Shown: positions 1 to 12,221 of the stretch, piece after piece
Position numbering within the stretch: position 1 is the stretch's first letter
Layout: the number at the start of each line of letters is the position of its first letter
From: Sorghum bicolor
Lineage: Eukaryota > Streptophyta > Magnoliopsida > Poales > Poaceae
Reading direction: 5' to 3'
Length of the DNA: 64,000 nucleotides
Assembly (NCBI RefSeq): GCF_000003195.3
Contig: NC_012871.2
Location: forward strand, 5,133,997 to 5,197,996
Notes under the pieces: generated by a model
Told to the model about the DNA's origin: nothing
Databases searched by the model: none
The model's input: the letters and a program-made list of their open reading frames with translations, nothing else
Program-made: the position numbers and the translations under genes

Positions 1-582
1 CCGTGGGCTACCATTGCCTCAGGCCGCTTTTGCACATCCTAAGCTAGTCTGCACACAATGGGCTCTATATAGTTGCGCAATTGTTCCGAGTTTAGCTACA
101 AGCCACAGTTGCGCCGTTGAAGCCGGCGACTTGTGTTGTGTGCATGGTCCAAAGGCCATGGAATCTCGCCATGGCAATTGGATGCTGTTGTTTCCAAAAC
201 TCTTATTTTGCTTAATAAGACACGTGCAAAGCACATTTTCAAAAAAGATATATCAATGAAAGGCGAAGGATAAGTAAACAGAGAAAAATATAAAAGCTTC
301 TAACTTTTCTTGCCCCGCAATGTATATGGCCTTTGAAGTGACTGTATATGATTCTCCCGTGATGCAGGATTCAATAACGTCCACTGAAAACTTTTTTTCA
401 GCACAGCCACACATCTAGCATTCTAGCTACTGTATGTGGGCGTCCTAGGTTTGGGAGGCGAAGGGTTAAAATCATCATGGAAAATGTGACATGAAAGGTG
501 ATGAGCTTATCTGGAACGGCCATATCATTTTCAGCTGCTTCCGATCTCTCATGCATATAAGGCCAGAGAGGCGTATCATCTT
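1..582. other. Intergenic, no gene seen
   Basis: Small open frames are present on both strands, but none has a recognisable domain, codon bias or flanking splice signal. The second half (about 300-470) is a weak copy of block D of the degenerate array. Confidence 0.5.
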
Positions 583-585
583 GAA

Positions 586-688
<103 letters not shown>

Positions 689-940
689 TGTTCATTTACT
701 ATACATTTAGATTTTAGACTAAAATTGTTATGTGATATTTAATTATTTATATAAATTGAATATGACATGCGCATGTTGTTTGATAGAAACATTGGTCAAG
801 TTTGACGTGTGTGCCCAACTCTATGTTGTACCTATAATTTTGAGATAGATCCCCCACTATTCATAATGTTCAGTTTCTCTCCATCTTGTGAGAGAGCTAA
901 TAATGGGAATCCCGTGAGGATACATGGTGTGTTTGTCCCT

Positions 941-1512
941 GAGCATCTCCAACAGTTATGTAATTGGACTCGCATTCTTGAAATTTGCTAAAAACCTTAA
1001 AAATTGCACTCCAACAGTTTTGCATTTGACTTATGCATTTTGGCAAACTTGGCATTTGATGGACCAAACTTGACATTTTTGCATAGGCACAATGGCTTGG
1101 CACTTTTGATATCCCGAGAATCTTAGACTCCTTGTCGTGACCGTACTCTCCACGTCATGGTAGTTTTCCGCGATACTAGTCCTCGCGCGCAACTATTCTC
1201 GTTCCCCGCGCGCCGCCTCCTTTTTTCTGCGCACCACCTCCTTTCTTCGCGCGGGGACGAAGGAGATCCATCGCTGCCTCGTTTTGTTGCAGCGACGCGA
1301 GGCTAGAAGATCGATCGCAGCGACGAGAAAAATTTCCCGCGAAGATGAAAGATTCCCGGACAAAAATAGTTGGATCCACGGGAAATGCCAAGTCAAAAAT
1401 GCCAAACACTTGGAGATGAATTTATTTTTCCTTTGGCAAAACGTTTAAGGACTTGGCAAACTCCAACAAATGACAAATTTCAATTACATAACTGTTGGAG
1501 TTGGAGATGCTC
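941..1512. mobile_element. MITE with GAGCATCTCCAACAG inverted ends
   Basis: The left end reads GAGCATCTCCAACAGTTATG and the right end is its reverse complement with a 6-bp insertion, giving terminal inverted repeats of about 26 bp. The element is about 570 bp. The interior includes a GC-rich stretch (about 1180-1345) unlike its AT-rich surroundings, possibly captured host sequence. No clear target site duplication was found, so the superfamily is uncertain. Ends of this type are very common in grass MITEs. Confidence 0.7.
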
Positions 1513-2559
1513 CATGCCCATCAAGCTGTCCCATATGACAGTGGTATGAGCCATATCTTGATTAATATTGCAACCCATATGTACATTATATTCTTTTTTA
1601 AAAAAAAATTCTGCCCAATACACATGAAACACTACAGGTGAATACACCTCTCGTACTCCTTACATTGAAATTTCAAGGGTCATTTCGCTTTGCTAGAACT
1701 GTCATTGAGCAAAAGATATTTATTGATACTTAGTTCTATGACAAAAATTGATGTAGTTAGATTGTTATTGAAAATATTTATTATTTGCGATATGATGTTA
1801 TCATATAAATAAAAAAATGTTAAATAATTATTGATTAAAGTTTTTTGTATAACGAAACAATGCATGTCTTGTAAAAGAAATGGATGGCATCGATCTCAAT
1901 ATAATGGATCCACAATTGTCTAGACAGTTGACATGCTAGAGCCCTATGGTACCAATTCTGCTCTTGACTATTGTAGGATTCATGTTGTTTGGTTACTGCA
2001 TCGAATTGTCCAACCTATTTTCATAAGTCATACTACATCCTATGGAATTCTAAAGTCATCATGCTTTACCAACTCTTCGTTCTATAAGAGTTAGTGACTT
2101 GTTTTGGCTCTTATTCTTCTCAGGGGTCATGAGTGACATATACAAATGACTTGGAAAGTAAAAATGAAATAAATAGAGGGAAAACACAAGGGTTCCAACT
2201 TGTCCCAGAACTCATGGCATATGAAGTGAGCATATATGATTGCCCTGCAGTCCGCGCATTTGCATGTCTCCAAGACAAAGCATCTATCTAGTATAGGTCT
2301 ATAGGTTTGGGAGGCTACAGGAAAAAATCATCTAGGGACAGGAGAGTCAACAGTAATTAAGCATGCATGTACACTTGCATCCCTTTTTCTGAGAGCATGT
2401 TTTCATTCTTAGACCCCAAGTTTATTATGGTAGTGCACAACAGGTCCATCATGACGACCATTGAACAGATGACTAAAGAGGCAGTTCAACTTATCAGAAT
2501 AAGTGTGTTCCATATATACTTTTTATCATTGTAAACTGAACATAATAAATAGGATTATA
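1513..2559. other. Intergenic, copy of degenerate array
   Basis: AT-rich DNA. The part from about 1690 to 2340 aligns with 5460-6085, including the block D phrase at 2270-2330. No coding signal. Confidence 0.45.
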
Positions 2560-3425
2560 GGAACATGTATGATGTATTCATCCATGTTCTAGATAAACAG
2601 GGAGGTTTGGGTGTTCTCAACCTTTTAGTACAAAATGAAAGTCTTTTGATGAAGCATCTTCATAAATTTTACAGTAGAGCACAAATCCCTTGGGTGCAGC
2701 TTGTTTGGGACAAATATTATGCAGGAGGCAAGCTTCCAATTCAAAGTATCACTTTCAAAGGCTCCTTTCGGTGGATAGATAATCTTAAAATTTTACCCCA
2801 ATTCAAAGAGATAGCTCTGGCATGACATGTGGAATGATCTGATTTGTTGACAAGCTTTTCCAGAACTATTTTCTTTTGTGAGGAATTAGAATATTTCTTT
2901 TTCTGTGTCCGCTAACACTCAACATCTTTATGAGCTTTTCCATCTTCCTCTTTCACCAGAGGTATATGCACAGTACCAAACTCTCAACGCTGCAGTTCAG
3001 AATTTAAACATGCAAGACACTCCTGATTAGGGATCAATGGTGGTCCCATATTTGGGGATCTGCTCTGTTTTCTTCAAGAAAGGCTTATAGAAAACTTATT
3101 GGTCACCGTCAGATGCATGTTGCTTTCAAGTGGCTATGGAAATTCATGTTGTCAAAATAAGAGAAAGTTCTTCTTCTGGCTCATTCTTCAAGACTGATTA
3201 ACTACCAGGGCTTTACTCAGGCGAAGAAATATGTCACTTCAAGATTATCATTGTGTCCTCTGCAACTTGGGTACTGATGAAGATATTTTTCATTTGCTCT
3301 TTCACTGTCCTTTCTCTTTGGCTTGTTGGTCCACTCTACAGTTAACTATCCCCAACAGCCAAGATGTGGGTTATATTGTCGAAAGCCTTCCATAAAAAAA
3401 CATGTTGCTAAGTAGATCCAGGCTC
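2560..3425 (+). pseudogene. LINE (L1-like) ORF2 3' relic
   Basis: Translation of 2565-2825 gives a stretch containing KQGGLGVLNLLVQNESLLMK and WVQLVWDKYY, typical of the region after the reverse transcriptase in plant L1-like elements. Around 3150-3400, in other frames, come residues resembling the zf-RVT zinc-binding domain (for example VLCNLGTDEDIFHLLFHCPF). Frameshifts and stops separate the parts, so it cannot encode a protein. It lies on the + strand inside the degenerate array, and no poly(A) tail or target duplication is recognisable. This is an old relic. Confidence 0.75.
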
Positions 3426-3486
3426 TTGTTTGGGTGCATAATTGTCATATGTCTATAGCGGTTTTGTTTTTGTGCATCAAAGCTTA

Positions 3487-3726
3487 GGCCTTGTTTAGTT
3501 CACTCAAAAAATCAAAAACGTTTCAAGATTCCCCATCATATCGAATCTTGCGGCACATGCATGAAGCATTAAATATAGACAAAAAAAACTAATTACACAG
3601 TTTGCCTGTAAATTACGAGATGAATCTTTTGAGTCCAGTTAGTCTATAATTGGATAATATTTGCCACAAACAAACGAAAGTGCTACAGTGTCCTAAACCA
3701 AAAAATTTTAAAAACTAAACAAGGCC
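3487..3726. mobile_element. Tourist-like MITE (PIF/Harbinger)
   Basis: It begins GGCCTTGTTTAGTTCACTC and ends with the near inverse AACTAAACAAGGCC. It is 240 bp long and flanked by TTA at 3484-3486 and 3727-3729. The 3-bp TTA duplication fits PIF/Harbinger Tourist elements. It interrupts block F of the degenerate array: flanking CAAAGCTTA and TTAATGG join into the sequence seen uninterrupted at about 11325. Confidence 0.88.
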
Positions 3727-4284
3727 TTAATGGAATACATATGTTCCGATAGGAGAAGGCACAACGAATTTCCTAATAAAAACTAAAATACATATGAAAA
3801 CAAGGAAAATACAACATTTTCTTGCTAGCTTCTCTAATTTGTTTTCACATACACACTTTCTCTAAACTGAAATTTTACTTACTTATAATCCTAATAAAAC
3901 CATAATATGCTGTCCAATCCATATGACATGTCATCGCCCCGGCCCGTATGGCCCAAATCTCGAACCAACTTCCACTCACATCTGAACTAAAATAATAATG
4001 CTTCTACAAAGTATGAGGAATTAAATACATGGCTTGTTAAATGCCGTCATCATCCAGGTACAGATATACTATGTTGTGCTGAAGCGCTGAACCCACTGAG
4101 ACCAAATCCGCTCACAGTTATCACATATTAGACGATATCATATTGGTTTTATTTCTTTATAGCCCCACTGCTACACGTATACAATCATGTCACTGTGATG
4201 AATAGCTTATAAATGCATTGTTGAATGCTTGGAAAACCAGACCTTGGTAATGCTCGAACGGTAATACTTCCTTAACGCATCTTG

Positions 4285-4600
4285 ATATCATGTGGAGTTA
4301 TAGAGGCACAGTTAACATGCTCTTCTGCACGAATTATATATTGACTTATTTGGTCTCCTATCCTCCAAGTGGTGATATATATAGAAGTATCTTGGAAGGT
4401 ACAAAAAAATATAGAGGGAAGAAAAAAACAAGAGTGTTGCTAATAAGAAGGCGTTGGATTCCAAAGATCGTGTTATGCTTGAATTTTTGAAGAAAAGGGC
4501 ACCATTGTGTTTACTACTAGCTACTATATGCATGTTGGTGTAGGCTTGGTAGGCAGCAGGAAAAGATTACATTGATCCAAAAGAGATGCATGGTCAAGGC
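4285..4600. repeat. Block D' of degenerate array, copy 1
   Basis: It aligns with 13335-13800 through CATGTGGAGTT, CTCCTATCCTCCAA, TCTTGGAAGGT and a TATGTTGGTGTAGGCTTGG-like end. It is non-coding; the open frames here are not shared between copies. Confidence 0.55.
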
Positions 4601-6118
4601 AAGCCTTTGAATTGAAGCTAGCCGTTGTTCTTAGCCATGTGACAGGGATATTTAGACATGAGGGTGTTACAATCCCATGCCCACGGAAGGAAACAACAGA
4701 TCATGGACTCCACAGGCCTGCTCGGGTCCGAAGGCCCTATAACCATGTTAATGGGGTGCACGTATTTGGGCCATGCCCATGTATGGAGCTAGGGTATATG
4801 AGCTGAGCATATTGGAGAGGAGAGGGTACGAACTGTAGTGTATCAAAGTCCATCAGCTATGTTTGTAAAAAAAAAGTCCATCAGCTATCTTAATCCTGTC
4901 CTTGCTCGGTCATCTGTTTTCTTCCCCACTGATCTTCTTTCTTCCCTGCCTCTGATTTCTTCCATCTATCTGTAACCCCTTGCTAACATTTGGTATTAGA
5001 GACACAGGTTCCTCGGGCATTCCTTCCGCGATCACTTATATTATCCGATTTGATTGGTTGAGCAATTGATCCAGTTGATCTAATTGGAATCAATCAGTGA
5101 GCAGCCTGCTTGCAGGACAGCGCGACAACTCTGTTATTTTCTTCAATTCTAAATACTTTATAGGTGAAATAGTGTACTAACCTGCCTTTGTTTGTGTTAT
5201 GACAATATGAGTGTACCCCCCCCCCCTTTTTTCTTTTCATCTTTTGTGTACATATGCAATAATTGGCCTAGATCATTTTAAAAAAAACAATTGTTCAATA
5301 TGTATATTGTTTGAAGCCGTCAGCCATATCTTTGCAAATCAGTTTAGAAAATATAATTTTTTACAGCTTGGTAGGCACCATATTCTTGAGTTTGCTCAGG
5401 TTCTCAGATTTTTTCTAAGACTATGTTGGTTAATTATATTATTATAATAAATAATAGTTTCTGTGACCCAAAATTGATGCTAATATAATCGTATAGAAAG
5501 TACCTACTAATCATTGTAATTTTGTATCGCATAAATAAAAATATTATCGTCTAACTAATTAAACAAAGTATGGCCTGTAAAAAAAGACGCCGATCAATGC
5601 ATGCGAGTTCCCTATCCGCCACCAGTTGGAGTCATGTTAGTCTCCTTACTGCATCCAATCGTCCAAACTATACTTCTATAAGTCACTATAACATCACATA
5701 ATGTGAAATTATTGCATCCTGTTGTCCAAGTACTTCCATATAAGTCATGTCCTTTTTGAACTCTCCATAAGTCATGTCCTGACATCACATCATGTGGAAT
5801 TACCAATGCAACTCTCTTCTCCGTGTCAGTTCTTTTTTTTTCATAAAGACTCTCGTGTATGAATTAATGACTAACTTTAGCTTTTATCCTTTCTCAAAGG
5901 TCAAGGGTAACATATATATAAACGTCTTGGAAGGAAAACGAGACTGTTGTTATCCCACAAAGCATGGCTTTTGAAGTGAGTGCAGATATGGGTTCTCACA
6001 CGCGTTCTATGGCTCCAAGACAAAAGCATATCCATCTAGTGTAGGTCTAGGTTTGGGAGGCTATTGGAGAAAGTCATTCCAAAGAGTGTGGCTCAGAAGT
6101 AATATAATCAAGAATTAA
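4601..6118. other. Intergenic, mostly array remnants
   Basis: 4600-5450 has no recognised feature apart from two copies of AGTCCATCAGCTAT near 4845 and 4875. 5455-6085 is a copy of the degenerate array. No coding signal on either strand. Confidence 0.4.
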
Positions 6119-6668
6119 GGGCATGTTTAATTGAATGGCAGAGATTGTTGTAACTAAGGTTAGGCATATGTCAATATTGTGGCACGCCTAAGTTACGGCA
6201 AGATAAGGTTGTTTGGTTGACTACCATATTTGATATTTTAGCTACCTTGTGGCGAGTCCGTTCACTTCAGTTTGTTTGCAGCTGCTATTGTTGTTTGTAC
6301 AGTGCTTTTTTGTGTGAGAGAGATACGGTATATGGTGAATAGGCATGGGCCAATGGCGGATTCTTTGTTCGTCATCTTTGCTGGCACTGGTGAGGTTCCT
6401 TTTATTTTTTCCCCCAAGTACTAATACTCGTAGGGAAAAATGATGTCAAAAGGCAGTTGAACATGATATTATCATAAATGAAGGAGTGACTAGCTATTAT
6501 TGTCTGCTTCTCATCATCATAATCTATGTGCAGTTTTGTGGTTTGGCTAGAAAGAATCCGCTCTGAAAAGCTCTACCAAATGGTCTCTTGTTTCTTTTGA
6601 CCAACTACATTTTCTCCCAACTCAAAGTTACCTATAGATACTCCTAGCTAACACAACCAAAACATGTC
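6119..6668. mobile_element. Possible inverted-repeat element
   Basis: The left end GGGCATGTTTAATTG and the inverse of the right end (GGACATGTTTTGGTTG) match at about 10 of 13 positions. The enclosed 550 bp is AT-rich and non-coding. Without a clear target duplication this could be chance. Confidence 0.3.
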
Positions 6669-7835
6669 CGGTGCACGTGACGGATACCTCCCATATCACA
6701 AAAAACTTGAACCACTGTAGTCATATCCAAATTGAAACAATGCTTCCACAAATACGAGGGAAGCCAAGAAATACATGGCCTGTGCACACTAGCAACTATT
6801 CACCCTCTTCTAGATGTCGGGATATCTGGCATCAGCTACCTATGGCTATGAGAAGTCCCAATTATTATAGGAGATATAGTCATGTTGGTTTCTTAATAGG
6901 CACACTTAGTTTTTCTTCCCACCCTGTTGCAATTTCATTCTAGCTGTCTCTGGAAATATAAAGGACCACACCTACAAACCACCCCTATGTATAAATTGAT
7001 TTCTAAGAACGGTAATGGCATGACTTGCGAAATAATACTAATTATTTTGATGTAGTCGCTTGGGTGTAAGATTTTTTGGCGGTTTTTTGGAAAACATTTC
7101 TAGGGCGCGCCCTAATCTTGTGAACTGTCCATACAAACTGAATTTGTATTTTATATGCTGTTTGTAGGGCGACCTTTAAGTAGAGGCGGATACAAATTCC
7201 GCAACTTCAAATTTATTTTGAATTCTGTCTCTTCAAATCTGTTTTAATTGCAATTACAAATCATTTATATAGGTGTGGTGCAACTCAAGATCCAATAGTG
7301 AACCACTTGGAGGAAAATCATATAAATGCATTGAATGTTTTGGAAAATCAGTTGTACATGGATTGTAACTCCCTACGCCCTGTAATAGAATCAACTTCCA
7401 GAAAATATAGGACATGTTAACAAATAGGAGAAAAGACCTAGGTGCCCCCATCAACCTATTTTTAATTGCTTTGTTTGGTGTATCTAAGAGCAAATTAAAT
7501 GTTGTGACTCCCTTAAATGTTGTTGTGAAGTTGAGGTTTGGTCAGCCTCAATAATGAAAAGTGTCATCTAGATGAAATTAGGTGTAAGCTCTTCTCAAAA
7601 CTTGAAAATGTTTCACACGTACTATCATTGAGGGGCAATCATGCGTCCCCTTTGTAAAGTGGATTGTCTTCCTGGAATAAAATCAGCCTTCGGAAACCAT
7701 TTGTTCTTTCTCTGGTCTCCTAGGTAACATGACCATAAGGCCCCAACAACTGGTCTGCGATGTTCTTAGCCACAATTGGTGCAAACACTCGCCATCACCA
7801 AAAAAAAAACTTGCAGGTAGAGATATTTGTGAAGC
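6669..7835. other. Intergenic, array remnants
   Basis: 6690-6785 matches block G of the array. A phrase at 7681-7725 (AAATCAGCCTTCGGAAACCA) recurs at about 14953-14995, another sign of the old tandem structure. No gene is supported. Confidence 0.4.
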
Positions 7836-9191
7836 CACTATGGCAGACAACCTCTTTGCCGAGTGTTTTTTCGCACACTCGGCAAAGAAGCTCTTTGCTG
7901 CGTGTCAAACAAAAAACACTCGACAAAGAGGCTTCTTTGCCGAGTGTCAGAAAATACACTCGGCAAAGAAGCATCTTTGCCGATTGTTTTTTTGTGCAAA
8001 GAAGTTTCTTTGCTGAGTGTTTTTTTACACTCGCCAAGTGTCAAACGACAAACACTTAGTAAAGAAAATTTTAAATCAAATTTTAAAGCTATAAACGAAT
8101 TCAAATCAAAAAGTTTTCAGCTATAAAGTTGTATAACTTTTCAAGATCTTCAATATTTATTTTGATATTTTCTTCATTTGACAAAGTAAAAATAAATTTA
8201 TTCATAAATTTTACATATCACTCTTATAGTTTATGAAACTACAAGAGAGATATATAAGATTTGTGAAAAATATTAGAATCACCATGTCGGATGAACAAAT
8301 GATCAAACAACCAAAATAAATTTTGTATATCTTAAGAAGTTATGAAATTTTATATTTGAAAACTTTTTCATTTGAGTTCATCTTGTCATGCAAAATTGCG
8401 TCTTTATTTGAAATTTTTAAAATTTGATATTTTCAAATGACTTCGGATGGAAAAACTTCCTAAATAAACTTTTTACATCTCAAAAAATTATGTAACTTTG
8501 TAGTTGACAACTTTTTTATTTGAAATCATCTTGTCATGCAAAAACTACGTTTGATTTTCTCAAATTTGAAATTCAAATTTTGTAAACAACCTCAGATGGA
8601 GAAAATCCCTTAATGAAAAGTGTAGATCTCGAAAAGTTATGAAACTTTATAGTTAGTAATTTTTTTATTTGAAATCAGTTTGTTATGTAAAAACTACGTT
8701 TGAATTTCTCAAATTTGAAATTCAAATTTTGTAAACGATCTTGGATGGAGAAACTCACTTAATGAAAATTATAGATCTCAAAAAGTTATGAAACTTTATA
8801 GTTGACAACTTTTTGATTTGAAACCTTTTAGGGCCTCAAACAATTAAATTACACATGATTTGATATAATATATGAGGAACCGAAATGCAATACAGACACA
8901 AGTGACAGTGTAGTGCAGTGGTTAGGGAAGGAGACACCGAATTCCACTAGGCACATAGCTGCAAAATTTGCGCAAAAAAGTACCATGACTTGCGACTTCG
9001 ATGGAGGCGAGCGGGCACTGGTTGTTGGGGGCTTTCTCGAAAAAATTCCTTTTTTTAGGGAATAAAAAAAAATCCTATTTTGCCGAGTGTTCGACATCCG
9101 GCACTCGACAAAAGAGCCCTTTGTCGAGTGTGGCACTTGGGAAAGCCATTGCCGAGTGCAAATGTGGCTTTGCCACCTGGCTATCGTAGTG
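7836..9191. mobile_element. Non-autonomous CACTA (En/Spm) transposon
   Basis: It starts CACTATGGCAGACAACC and ends in the inverse of CACTACGATAGCCAGG. Both ends carry many subterminal copies of TTTGCCGAGTG in both orientations (7855-8045 and 9080-9175), the hallmark of grass CACTA elements. It is 1356 bp with no transposase reading frame, so it is a deletion derivative. The flanking 3 bp (AGC and CCT) do not match, so the target duplication is lost or the ends are off by a few bases. Apparent proteins here are translations of the subterminal repeats. Confidence 0.85.
8341..8825. repeat. Tandem repeat of about 149 bp inside the CACTA element
   Basis: The phrase TATGAAACTTTATAGTTGAC or close variants recurs at about 8341, 8489, 8638 and 8787, a spacing of 148-149 bp. 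Each is followed by AACTTTTTNATTTGAAATCA and, in the first three, a CATGCAAAA-like stretch. The units are diverged. Similar internal repeats are common in non-autonomous grass CACTA elements. Confidence 0.75.
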
Positions 9192-9344
9192 CCTGGAGTC
9201 CTAGACCACCACTTTGAGAAGCTACATTTGAGTTATGGTGCAGTCCCTATATATGGTTGTATGACACAATGGAACAGACCAGGACGAGTTGATGATGAGA
9301 TAGACTTATATGTAGTTATAAAATATATTCAAGGGCTAAACTAA

Positions 9345-9482
9345 AAAGTACGGGTACGAGTATCCGATACAATACGTATCGGATACGCGGATACACACTT
9401 TCTCAAAAGAAAAACCCACTAAAATGGTGTATCCGAGTATCCGTATCCACGTATCCGACGAGTATCGGATACAGATACATCA
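9345..9482. repeat. Cluster of GTATCCGATAC-type palindromes
   Basis: At least seven overlapping GTATCCG or CGGATAC words occur in about 135 bp, several forming short palindromes such as GTATCCGATAC. This resembles the subterminal repeats of some plant hAT-type elements, but I could not find inverted ends or a target duplication, so it may be a fragment. Confidence 0.55.
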
Positions 9483-9487
9483 CCCCC

Positions 9488-9985
9488 TTGAAGTATCCAT
9501 GTAACATAAAAAACACACTTTCTTCTTGGCAGAGACTCAAGCGCGTCCATGGCACACGCTCGGTCCCTTCCCTGCCAGCCCTAGCCTCTCCCCCAGCGAC
9601 CCCTCCCCTGGCCGCGTCGCCCTTTCCCCTAGCCACACCTCCCCCAGGGCCCACTGCCCTCTCCCTCGGGGTCGTGTTGCCTCAAGATGGACACATGGAA
9701 GGAACGCAAAGGTCGCGGATGGCCCTTCTACGAAAGACGACGGTGGTGCAGGAGCAGAGCTCGGTGGCGAGGCCGCTGCTAATAGGAGGAAGAGGCGGCT
9801 ATACGGATTCTCCTCCTTCCTCATCGTGGCCTGCTCCTCCTAGCGTGGCACAGCACCCTGCTCCTCCGAGCACGACTGGTGAGGCCTGTGGTCACGCGGC
9901 GCGACACCTTGGTAAAGACAGCGGCGCTATGCTACGTGCACAGGGCCAGCCCACGGCAGCGCTTGACCTTTTGTGTAATGGATGA
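9488..9985 (+). CDS. Hypothetical open frame, doubtful
   Basis: A 165-residue open frame in a GC-rich island (about 9535-9960) within AT-rich DNA. It is proline- and alanine-rich with no domain I recognise, and other frames and the opposite strand are also open, as expected from GC content. It could be a first-exon or UTR fragment captured by a transposon. I do not regard it as a real gene without transcript evidence. Confidence 0.15.
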   Translation: MKYPCNIKNTLSSWQRLKRVHGTRSVPSLPALASPPATPPLAASPFPLATPPPGPTALSLGVVLPQDGHMEGTQRSRMALLRKTTVVQEQSSVARPLLIGGRGGYTDSPPSSSWPAPPSVAQHPAPPSTTGEACGHAARHLGKDSGAMLRAQGQPTAALDLLCNG

Positions 9986-9989
9986 CACG

Positions 9990-10232
9990 GTGGATATTTT
10001 TTTACTAAATCCACGAAATTGGAGTTTGCAGAGCACCCTTAGAGTTTCCAAAGCACCTTAGAGTTTCCAAAGCACCCTTGAGGTGCTTCGTAGATTTGGT
10101 GGATCTGGGAGTTAGATCCACATTTTTGAAGATCTAGAATTTGTGGAGCTAGAGTGTTTGGCTAAAGAAAATGGGAGCAAAGCTGTTTTTTTAGAATCTG
10201 AAGCTGTACAGAGCTCTGTCAAACACCCCCTA
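9990..10232. mobile_element. Possible MITE remnant
   Basis: The right part ends in GTCAAACACCCCCTA, and the interior has GTGGAGCTAGAGTGTTTGGC, resembling the TTTGGCA-ended MITE at 14590-14793. There is also a short tandem duplication of CTTAGAGTTTCCAAAGCACC at about 10040-10080. Boundaries are uncertain. Confidence 0.35.
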
Positions 10233-10338
10233 AATCAAAACAACATAATGTCTACCCCATGTGACAACTGGTCTCTAACATGTGCTCCCATATAGATTAA
10301 ATCTTGAATCACCTTGTGCTCCCATCTGAACTGAAATA

Positions 10339-10597
10339 CTCCCTCAATCCCAATTTATAAGACATTCTAAGAATTTTGAAGAGTCAAAGTATATCAAGTT
10401 TGATCAACATTATAGAAAAAGTTAGAAAGGTTTATGACATCAAATAGATAATACTATAAAAATATAACTAATGAAGAACCTAATGATACTTAGATGATAC
10501 ATAAATGTTGTTATGTTATCATATAAATTTGGTCAAACTTGAGATACTTTAACTCTCCAAGATTCTTGGAATGACCTATAACTTAGGATGGAGGGAG
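10339..10597. mobile_element. Stowaway MITE (Tc1/mariner)
   Basis: It begins CTCCCTCAATCCCAATTTAT and ends GGATGGAGGGAG, is 259 bp long, and is flanked by the expected TA dinucleotide at 10337-10338 and 10598-10599. No coding capacity. Confidence 0.92.
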
Positions 10598-10897
10598 TAA
10601 TATTTAGTTCCTTTTCTTGGGGCTTTCAAAATGAGTATATGATTATTGTCCCACGCTTTGCATGGCTTCAACTCCAAGGCAAAGCATCCATCTAATGTAG
10701 GTCTAGGTTTGGGAGGCTATTGGAGAAAATGAGCATGCATAATAAAGCATAGGTACACTTGCATTTCCTTTCTTGTTTGGTTGATAAGGTGCATTCCGAT
10801 CCTTCGGATGAGAGCATATTTTGCAACTTAGACCTAGTGTGTCGCGTAGTGCCTAGATCCATGGGTCAACATAGGTCAACGTAACTTGAGAGACTAA

Positions 10898-11140
10898 GGT
10901 TTTGTTTAGATCCAAAAAGTTTTTAAATTTGAACACTATAGCACTTTCGTTTTTATTTGACAAACATTGTCCAATCATAGAGTAACTAGGCTTAAAAGAT
11001 TCGTGTCGCGATTTACAGGCAAACTATACAATTAGTTTTTGTTTTCATCTATATTTAATGTTTCATGCATGTGCCACAAGATTCGATGTGACAGGGAATC
11101 TTAAAAAGTTTTTGATTTTTGGGGTGAACTAAACAAGGTC
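10898..11140. mobile_element. Tourist-like MITE
   Basis: 243 bp, in the opposite orientation to the copy at 3487, starting GGTTTTGTTTAGATCC and ending GAACTAAACAAGGTC. It is flanked by TAA at 10895-10897 and 11141-11143. Confidence 0.88.
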
Positions 11141-11210
11141 TAAGTTTTAATGCTTTCATGTATTTTTTTTTCACTCGTTGTTATTAGTTGAACAAATTAA
11201 ACATGAACAT

Positions 11211-12195
11211 GTAGTTGCGCTATCCATGGTCTAGCTAAGCATAGTGCTAATAAGTAGAGCAAGGCTCTCGTCTGGGTGCATATATAATTGTGTCATATGG
11301 CCAGTGGTTTTGTGCACCAAAGCTTAATAGAATACGTATGTTTAATTTTAATAGGAAAAGGCACAACATATTTCCTATTAAAAACTGAAATAAGTTGTAA
11401 AACATGAAGAAAACACAACGTTTTCCTGTTAGCTTCTTTCTCTTTTGACCCACTACACTTTCTCCCAACTAACATTCTAGCGATTTGGGCCTAGCACAGC
11501 CGTACTATGTTCAATCCATTATATTCATCCATATAACAAATGTTGCCCCAAAATTTTAGACTAACTTGTATCCCCATGTGAGCTAGAAACAGTGCTTTCA
11601 CAAGTATGAGCAGTTGTGAAACAAAAGCAAATTATTAGAGAGAGGTGCATGTGGCGTGTGGGTGCATAGACATATATCCTTAGTGTGCTATATGGTGAAA
11701 TATTAACCAAATCAACAGTTTTTACGTTTTCTGGAGGTGCATTTGCAGCCCCTATCAATATAGTGTAGCTTGGCCCCTGGGGGGGGGGGGGCTGGTGTCT
11801 CTGATGGTGGGCTGATGTCTTGTCTCGGATGGCATTGGTGACGGCCCTTGTAGGGCAGCATGGGTTGGTCACAACTCACAAGTCACACAAGTCACACTTG
11901 TCTGGCTTGCGGCAATGTCCCACATGTGTCCCTTTCTGCTTGGTAAAGTTCTGTGGGAAGAGGTGGGACATGTAGTTGTGCTATCCTTATTCTAGCTAAG
12001 CATGCTACTAATAAGTAGATCAAGGCATTTGTTTGGGTGCATAATTGCCAGATTGCTAGCAGTTTTGTGCACCAAAGTGTAATTGAATAAATATGTTCAG
12101 CAATTTTCCTATTGAATACATTAAAAAAGGTGGAAATACAACATTTTCTTGCTAGCTTCTTTCTTTTGACCAACGACACACTTCTCTGCAGCCAA
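11211..12195. repeat. Two block F copies of degenerate array
   Basis: 11211-11475 and 11970-12195 share GTAGTTG(C/T)GCTATCC, TCTAGCTAAGCAT, AATAAGTAGA(G/T)CAAGGC, GGGTGCAT and TTTTGTGCACCAAAG in the same order. A poly-G run lies at 11779-11790 between them. No coding function is evident. Confidence 0.6.
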
Positions 12196-12221
12196 TAGAA
12201 TTTAAGCAAAGCTGGCGATTT

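Noticed and set aside
4985..5010. GGTATTAGAGAC resembling a tRNA-Met primer site, perhaps an old copia LTR end
   Set aside because: Two mismatches, no recognisable LTR to the left and no gag to the right; too weak to call.
7729..8126. Several overlapping open frames on both strands with repeated SAKK/TRQR-like words
   Set aside because: These are translations of CACTA subterminal repeats (TTTGCCGAGTG and inverse).
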